A DNA stretch of 17,906 bases from Methanomicrobiales archaeon. Its GTDB lineage: Archaea; Halobacteriota; Methanomicrobia; Methanomicrobiales; Methanospirillaceae. Of the stretch, positions 14,317 to 17,906 are shown piece by piece (the first letter of the stretch is position 1; the number at the start of each line of letters is the position of its first letter). Where the stretch lies: assembly GCA_012520015.1 (NCBI GenBank), contig JAAYPD010000053.1:1-17906 (forward strand). Direction: 5' to 3'. The notes beneath the pieces were generated by a model. The model was not told the DNA's origin and ran no database searches. It was given only the letters and a program-made list of their open reading frames with translations. The position numbers and the translations under genes were made by a program.

Positions 14317-14359
14317 TCATGGATGAGATCAGCCGGGGTCTTCTCCCCGAAACTACAGG
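14317..14359 (+). pseudogene. fragment of a second cbiZ copy
   Basis: These 43 bases match 17536-17578, inside cbiZ, at 40 of 43 positions. Both encode nearly the same peptide in the same frame: MDEISRGLLPETTG here and MDEISWGLLPETAG at CbiZ residues 308-321. The frame stays open to 14498, but after this block the protein no longer resembles CbiZ. The fragment follows directly on the direct repeat at 14235, whose partner lies upstream of cbiZ, so this is best read as an internally deleted duplicate joining upstream cbiZ DNA to a piece of its 3' half. It is not expected to make a working enzyme. Confidence 0.6.
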
Positions 14360-14545
14360 TTATGATGTGAAATATTTTGTAATGACAGGGAATTTGCCAG
14401 TGCCATTCCGTTCCCTTTTTCCGGGAATATTGATTATATATGAGAATAAGATATTATCCGTCAATCCCACATTCGTCAGATCGAAATTCACAACTTGAAT
14501 TAATCGTTTCAAGCTGCTTTTGCCATGGACAACTGCCTGTGAATA

Positions 14546-14566
14546 CTCCTCTCATCGCGAGAGGAG
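14546..14566. other. perfect 8-bp hairpin
   Basis: CTCCTCTC-atcgc-GAGAGGAG: an 8-base-pair perfect inverted repeat with a 5-base loop in the spacer before the DUF4143 ATPase gene. No T tract follows on either strand, so it is not a plain terminator. The spacer 14194-14683 otherwise holds the direct repeat, the cbiZ fragment and a TATA-like ACATATATAC at 14664-14673 before the ATPase start. Confidence 0.4.
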
Positions 14567-14683
14567 ATTCATCCATCCTGAAACCGTTGAATAGTTAATC
14601 AGTCTATACTGTAAATGTGTAAGCAGGAAATGTAATACAAATTTTTATCTATTTTTTTGTATTACATATATACACTGTGGCAT

Positions 14684-15949
14684 ATGACGATAAAAGATAC
14701 AATCCTTGAGCAGAAGAAAGAACTTGCCCTTCGGATTCATGAACCATATATTCCACGTGATGCTGAAATTGGCGGATCAAAAACCAGGCTCATAAAGATT
14801 ATAATCGGCCCAAGAAGAGCAGGAAAATCATTTTTCTTAACCCGGTATCTTACCGGAAAAGGGGTATTTGGATATGTAAATTTTGATGACGAACAATTAA
14901 CAGACCCGGAAAAAATACCCGATATCCTTGCGGCAGTGAATGATGTGTATCAGGGAACGAGAACGCTCCTCCTTGATGAAATTCAGAACATCCCAGGATG
15001 GGAACTCCTTGCAAACCGTCTGGCAAGACAAGGATACGACCTCTACATTACGGGAAGTAATGCATACCTCCTCAGCAAAGAACTGGCAACACATCTTACT
15101 GGAAGACATACAGTTACCACAATTTTTCCATTTTCTTTCAGGGAATTCCTGCAGCTGAAAACCGGTGAGCATACTACACGAGACTATCAGAGTTTTCTCG
15201 AAGAATACTGTCAAAATGGAGGATTTCCCGAACCATTAATGGTTCCATTAGAGAGAAAAGATTATATGGTCCGGTTATTTGATGCAGTCTTGTACAAGGA
15301 CATCATCCGGAGATACCATGTCAGGTTACCACATGGCCTTGGTGATCTTGCGCATTATCTCTGCAGTACGATATCCAATGAATACTCATATCACGGACTT
15401 TCTAAAATAACCGGAACCCTCAATGATAGAACGATCCGGAAATATCTGGATTACCTGGAAGAATCATTTTTATTCTTCTCAATACCGCGTTTTTCTTATA
15501 AAATGAAGATCCAGATAGTCTCAAATAAAAAAATCTATTCTATCGATAACGGCTTTATTACTTCCAAAGGATTTTCCTTTTCGAAAAATCAGGGAAGTCT
15601 CTATGAAAACATTGTAGCAATAGTGCTCAGGGAACAGGAGTTATTAGGTAGAATTCGTCTTTATTATTGGAAAAACGCAGAACAGGAAGAAGTAGACTTT
15701 GTAATACAGAAAAACCGACAGGTGATACTTCTCATCCAGGTGTGTACGAGCATATTTGATGAAAAAACCAAGTCACGAGAAGTTCGTGCATTACTCAAAG
15801 CATCAAGAGAACTACAGTGCGCAAATCTCCTCGTGCTTACTCTTCAGGAGGATAGGGAATCGAAAGAAGAATGGTTTGGGATACAAGGAGTTGTCCGGTA
15901 CATGCCACTTTGGAAGTGGTTGCTCCAAGAGCCGGATCTCCTGGAGTAG
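14684..15949 (+). CDS. AAA ATPase, DUF4143 family, intact
   Basis: A complete 421-residue protein of the AAA_14 plus DUF4143 family. Walker A is IGPRRAGKSFFL (41-52), a GYVNFDDE strand follows, Walker B is TLLLDEIQNIPGWE (94-107), then YITGSNAYLL, the arginine-bearing LTGRH...PFSFREFL, and GGFPEPL. The C-terminal half has the winged-helix-like SKITGTLNDRTIRKYLDYLEESFLFF and a nuclease-like end: LYENIVAIVLR, YYWKNAEQEEVDFVIQ, VILLIQVC. The last resembles a PD-(D/E)xK-type core (D in EVDFVI, then a hydrophobic strand), although the usual lysine is replaced by glutamine (IQVC). I start at ATG 14684, just after a TATA-like box, rather than at a TTG nine codons upstream. Such ATPases are numerous in archaea and often mobile. 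Function is unknown; it shares sequence with the gene at 1-777. Confidence 0.87.
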   Translation: MTIKDTILEQKKELALRIHEPYIPRDAEIGGSKTRLIKIIIGPRRAGKSFFLTRYLTGKGVFGYVNFDDEQLTDPEKIPDILAAVNDVYQGTRTLLLDEIQNIPGWELLANRLARQGYDLYITGSNAYLLSKELATHLTGRHTVTTIFPFSFREFLQLKTGEHTTRDYQSFLEEYCQNGGFPEPLMVPLERKDYMVRLFDAVLYKDIIRRYHVRLPHGLGDLAHYLCSTISNEYSYHGLSKITGTLNDRTIRKYLDYLEESFLFFSIPRFSYKMKIQIVSNKKIYSIDNGFITSKGFSFSKNQGSLYENIVAIVLREQELLGRIRLYYWKNAEQEEVDFVIQKNRQVILLIQVCTSIFDEKTKSREVRALLKASRELQCANLLVLTLQEDRESKEEWFGIQGVVRYMPLWKWLLQEPDLLE

Positions 15950-16055
15950 GTATGATACATGATATTCATTCCGAATATTGAATACCTGGTTTCCATCAGG
16001 ATCCACCGATTATCTGCCAGAGCAATCCCTGAGAACCATCAGGATTCCTGCTCTC

Positions 16056-16152
16056 ATGAGAGCATTGATGCAAAGGTTTCAACATAGGAAGAGATCTGAT
16101 TGTTCTCACCCGACCCCGAGGCAATCTGGAATTAATGAGACACAAAACCTGA
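16056..16152 (+). pseudogene. possible C-terminal remnant of a DUF4143 ATPase
   Basis: In the 667-base spacer 15950-16616 no gene is intact. Here one frame gives MRALMQRF and the next frame, after a one-base shift, gives KGFNIGRDLIVLTRPRGNLEL before a TGA at 16150. This lines up with the intact homologue's REVRALLKASRELQCANLLVLTLQEDRESKE, so it may be the frameshifted tail of another family member. The match is short and rests on my own alignment. Confidence 0.28.
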
Positions 16153-16260
16153 ATACGGGTTAGAAATGTGAAAATTGCCCGTTAAAGCTTTTTTTATATC
16201 CTGGATGGGGCATGCAATGGGATCAGAGGGACGTTTGATATCCACAGAAAAGGGGTGTAA

Positions 16261-16353
16261 CGCCTGATTATCGAAGGAATTCGCCAGTGTGGGAAAACCT
16301 GGATTTTGAAGAATTTTGGCAAGGCAGAATTCAAAGATATTGCTTATTTTTAA
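16261..16353 (+). pseudogene. N-terminal Walker A remnant of a DUF4143-type ATPase
   Basis: Thirty codons read RLIIEGIRQCGKTWILKNFG then KAEFKDIAYF, and end at TAA 16351. GIRQCGKT is a Walker A motif, and the setting (LIIEG.RQ.GKT..L..FGK.EF..IAYF) is the opening of AAA/DUF4143 ATPases, which continues there into an acidic strand that is lost here. A stop also precedes it (TAA 16258-16260). It is an isolated piece of a gene not otherwise present, and differs enough from the intact neighbour (GPRRAGKSFFL) to be a separate family member. The region 16354-16616 otherwise contains only the direct repeat copy 2 and the cbiZ promoter area. Confidence 0.55.
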
Positions 16354-16422
16354 ATTTCTTCGGTAATTTGCTTTAAACCTATTCTGGGCAATAATTATAA
16401 TCAGTACCAAGATCAGGCAGTT

Positions 16423-16470
16423 ATTCGCTTAAATATTCTTTCGTTAATGAAACGATCCTGTATACTAAAT
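16423..16470. repeat. direct repeat copy 2 (partner at 14235-14282)
   Basis: Second copy of the 48-base repeat, with two differences (G/A and A/G). It lies about 150 bases upstream of cbiZ and is followed by the shared TTCATGAATGAGATCA at 16501-16516, which resembles both the copy 1 flank and the DNA of cbiZ itself at 17536-17550. Downstream, 16577-16606 has an AAAATAAAA stretch and a CCGG-(6)-CCGG dyad before cbiZ. Confidence 0.7.
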
Positions 16471-16616
16471 TTTTCTGAAAGCAATAAAGAACAAGTATTT
16501 TTCATGAATGAGATCAAATATTTTTTACTTATATACGAGTCATTTGTATAGGATCTTTACACATCTTTCAAACAAAAATAAAACTATGCCGGCAATTTCC
16601 GGGGAGTATTTAATAT

Positions 16617-17735
16617 ATGCCAGAAACAGAATCAGGAAAAAAAACCTTTCATATTACCTCAAACAGGGAAGAAATCTGTCGGACTGATGATAGTATCTTC
16701 ATCAACCTCCCTCCGGGGCGGGCTGTTCTTTCGACATCCTGGATAAACGGGGGATACCAGGAAGGACTAAGCGGAGTATTCAACCATCAGCCTCCTCATC
16801 ATGCAACCTGTTCGCACAACCTTGAAGGGGGATCAGTTGAGGCATACATGGCCATAGTTGCCGGAAGACTTGGATTTGATCCTGAAAAGAGTGCCGGACT
16901 TCTGACAGCGGCGAAGATGAAACATGCTGCAGTCGTAACCCGGTCATTCAGAGGAGTTGAAGTTACCGCAGTCATCACCGGAGGAATAGAGGTTAATGGT
17001 GGTCGTGCAGGTGATCCTGCATCATATTTCCAGGAAAACGGAAAGATAGAGATGATCTCCGGCACCATTAACACACTTCTTCTTATCGGAGCACATCTTC
17101 CGGCATATGCCATGACAAAGGCCATAATGACTGCAACCGAGGCAAAAGCAGCAGCGCTACAGGAACTCATGGCCCAGAGCAGATATTCCTCAGGGATAGC
17201 CACAGGTTCCGGGACCGATGGCATAGCAGTAATAACCGATACAACTCATGAAAAGTACCTGACCGATGCAGGAAAACATTCAAAACTCGGTGAACTTATT
17301 GGAATTGTGGTAAAAGAAGCGACAACTACAACTCTCCGGCGACAGTCTGAGCTTTCAGCAGAAAGTCAGGCAGATATTATGGTGCGATTAAACCGGTTTG
17401 GAGTAAAGGAGGATGACCTCTGGGTTTTTGCAACAAGACTGGATGGAGAGAACCTAAAACCCGGCTTTTTCCGTTCACTTCAGAAAACAGCACGAGATCC
17501 TGCCATTCTCGCCGCAGTTACTGCAATTATTCATATCATGGATGAGATCAGCTGGGGTCTTCTCCCTGAAACTGCAGGGAGAAATGCAGTGAGGATTTAC
17601 CTAAAAGGGATACCTGAACTATGCGGGTTAACACCGGACGAAGATCTCAATTCAATCCTCCAAAATGAAGACCCGGTTAAAGAACTCCTTCAGAAAACAC
17701 TTGCATGGATAATTAAAAGGAGGATTCCGGTATAA
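16617..17735 (+). CDS. cbiZ: adenosylcobinamide amidohydrolase
   Basis: A 372-residue CbiZ-family protein (PF01955). In archaea and some bacteria CbiZ removes the aminopropanol side chain of adenosylcobinamide, and in some species of pseudo-B12, to release adenosylcobyric acid for reassembly with the cell's own lower ligand. Typical blocks are LSTSWINGGYQEGLSGVFNHQ, GLLTAAKMKHAAVVTRSFRGVEVTAVITGGIEVNGGRAGDP, and NTLLLIGAHLPAYAMTKAIMTATEAKAAALQEL with the GTGSGTDG-like ATGSGTDGIAVI. The C-terminal part HIMDEISWGLLPETAG is also repeated as a fragment at 14317. ATG 16617 has GGGGAG about 11 bases upstream. Its stop overlaps the next start by one base (TAATG), so it is coupled with the chelatase-type ATPase. 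With btuFCD in the same window this makes a corrinoid uptake and remodelling set. Confidence 0.92.
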   Translation: MPETESGKKTFHITSNREEICRTDDSIFINLPPGRAVLSTSWINGGYQEGLSGVFNHQPPHHATCSHNLEGGSVEAYMAIVAGRLGFDPEKSAGLLTAAKMKHAAVVTRSFRGVEVTAVITGGIEVNGGRAGDPASYFQENGKIEMISGTINTLLLIGAHLPAYAMTKAIMTATEAKAAALQELMAQSRYSSGIATGSGTDGIAVITDTTHEKYLTDAGKHSKLGELIGIVVKEATTTTLRRQSELSAESQADIMVRLNRFGVKEDDLWVFATRLDGENLKPGFFRSLQKTARDPAILAAVTAIIHIMDEISWGLLPETAGRNAVRIYLKGIPELCGLTPDEDLNSILQNEDPVKELLQKTLAWIIKRRIPV

Positions 17736-17906
17736 TGCCTGATTCACAGAACTTTCCTTTTACTGCCATTGTAGGTCAGGAGGCGATGAAACTGGCCCTG
17801 CTCTATAATATTATCATACCTCCAATTGGAGGCGTGCTCATAAGGGGTGAGAAAGGAACAGCAAAATCCACCGCTGTCAGGGCATTGGCATCACTCCTGC
17901 CTGAAC
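17735..17906 (+). CDS. magnesium chelatase ChlI/BchI-type AAA+ ATPase, 5' end only
   Basis: The first 57 codons of a gene leaving the right edge. It reads FPFTAIVGQEAMKLALLYN, then IPPIGGVLIRGEKGTAKSTA and VRALASLLPE: the FxxIVGQ entry motif and Walker A GEKGTAKST of the ChlI/BchI subunit, the AAA+ motor of Mg- and Co-chelatases. ATG 17735 overlaps the cbiZ stop by one base and has AAGGAGGA about 11 bases upstream, a strong ribosome site. In methanogens such subunits accompany CobN-like large subunits and are thought to serve cobalt chelation, since no chlorophyll is made; whether a large subunit follows cannot be seen here. Confidence 0.85.
   Translation, partial: MPDSQNFPFTAIVGQEAMKLALLYNIIIPPIGGVLIRGEKGTAKSTAVRALASLLPE

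Noticed and set aside
14520..14640. CRISPR repeat around the hairpin
   Set aside because: The hairpin and flanks occur once with no repeated units or regular spacers anywhere in the window.
16132..16410. 92-codon minus-strand open frame
   Set aside because: It is antisense to the Walker A remnant, which reads clearly as a protein family on the plus strand; the minus frame shows no motif.

Overview
The window looks like part of the chromosome of a methanogenic archaeon, most probably of the Methanomicrobiales and of the Methanospirillum type. This is inferred from gene content and signals, not from a database match. The archaeal signs are two type IV pilins with the archaeal N-terminal domain, the archaeal corrinoid-salvage enzyme CbiZ, TATA-like boxes in front of genes, oligo-T stretches just after stop codons, and Shine-Dalgarno sites of the GGTGA/AGGAGG type. 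Genes are compact, with many 1-17 base overlaps inside operons, separated by AT-rich spacers of 0.5-0.7 kb.

Layout. 1-777 (-) is the 5' part of a DUF4143-type AAA ATPase that runs off the left edge. 946-3047 (+) is a tight three-gene operon: a cysteine desulfurase-family PLP enzyme, a small unknown protein and a class I methyltransferase. 3072-3383 (-) is a small J-domain protein. 3500-6755 is a corrinoid-type ABC importer, with btuD and btuC on the minus strand and the binding protein btuF divergent on the plus strand. BtuD carries an extra C-terminal domain of about 155 residues. 6762-7739 (-) is a xylose-isomerase-like TIM-barrel protein. After a 0.59 kb AT-rich spacer, 8329-9174 (+) is a CbiK-family cobaltochelatase-like protein that seems to have lost two of its three metal ligands. 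9108-10750 (-) is a two-gene ATPase plus TOPRIM-like pair that looks like a defence module. Its 3' end runs 67 bases into the end of the chelatase gene, and its 5' end lies about 100 bases from a broken gene that resembles the start of fdhD. 11330-12573 (-) holds two overlapping type IV pilin genes. 13116-13964 (+) is an unrecognised lipoprotein with a repeated motif, and 14020-14193 (-) a 57-residue protein. 14235-16470 is a scrambled area with an intact DUF4143 ATPase, fragments of other such ATPases, a direct repeat and a fragment of cbiZ. 16617-17735 (+) is cbiZ, overlapping by one base the start of a Mg-chelatase ChlI/BchI-type ATPase that leaves the right edge.

The coherent theme is cobamide acquisition and tetrapyrrole-metal chemistry. 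BtuFCD would import corrinoids, CbiZ would cleave adenosylcobinamide-type corrinoids to adenosylcobyric acid for rebuilding, and the chelatase-like genes flank these. Between the corrinoid genes lie accessory genes (ATPase/TOPRIM pair, pilins, lipoprotein) and gene debris, which suggests that the spacers have been insertion points. The best candidates for something little described are the ATPase/TOPRIM pair, the degenerate CbiK homologue, the BtuD C-terminal domain and the repeated-motif lipoprotein.
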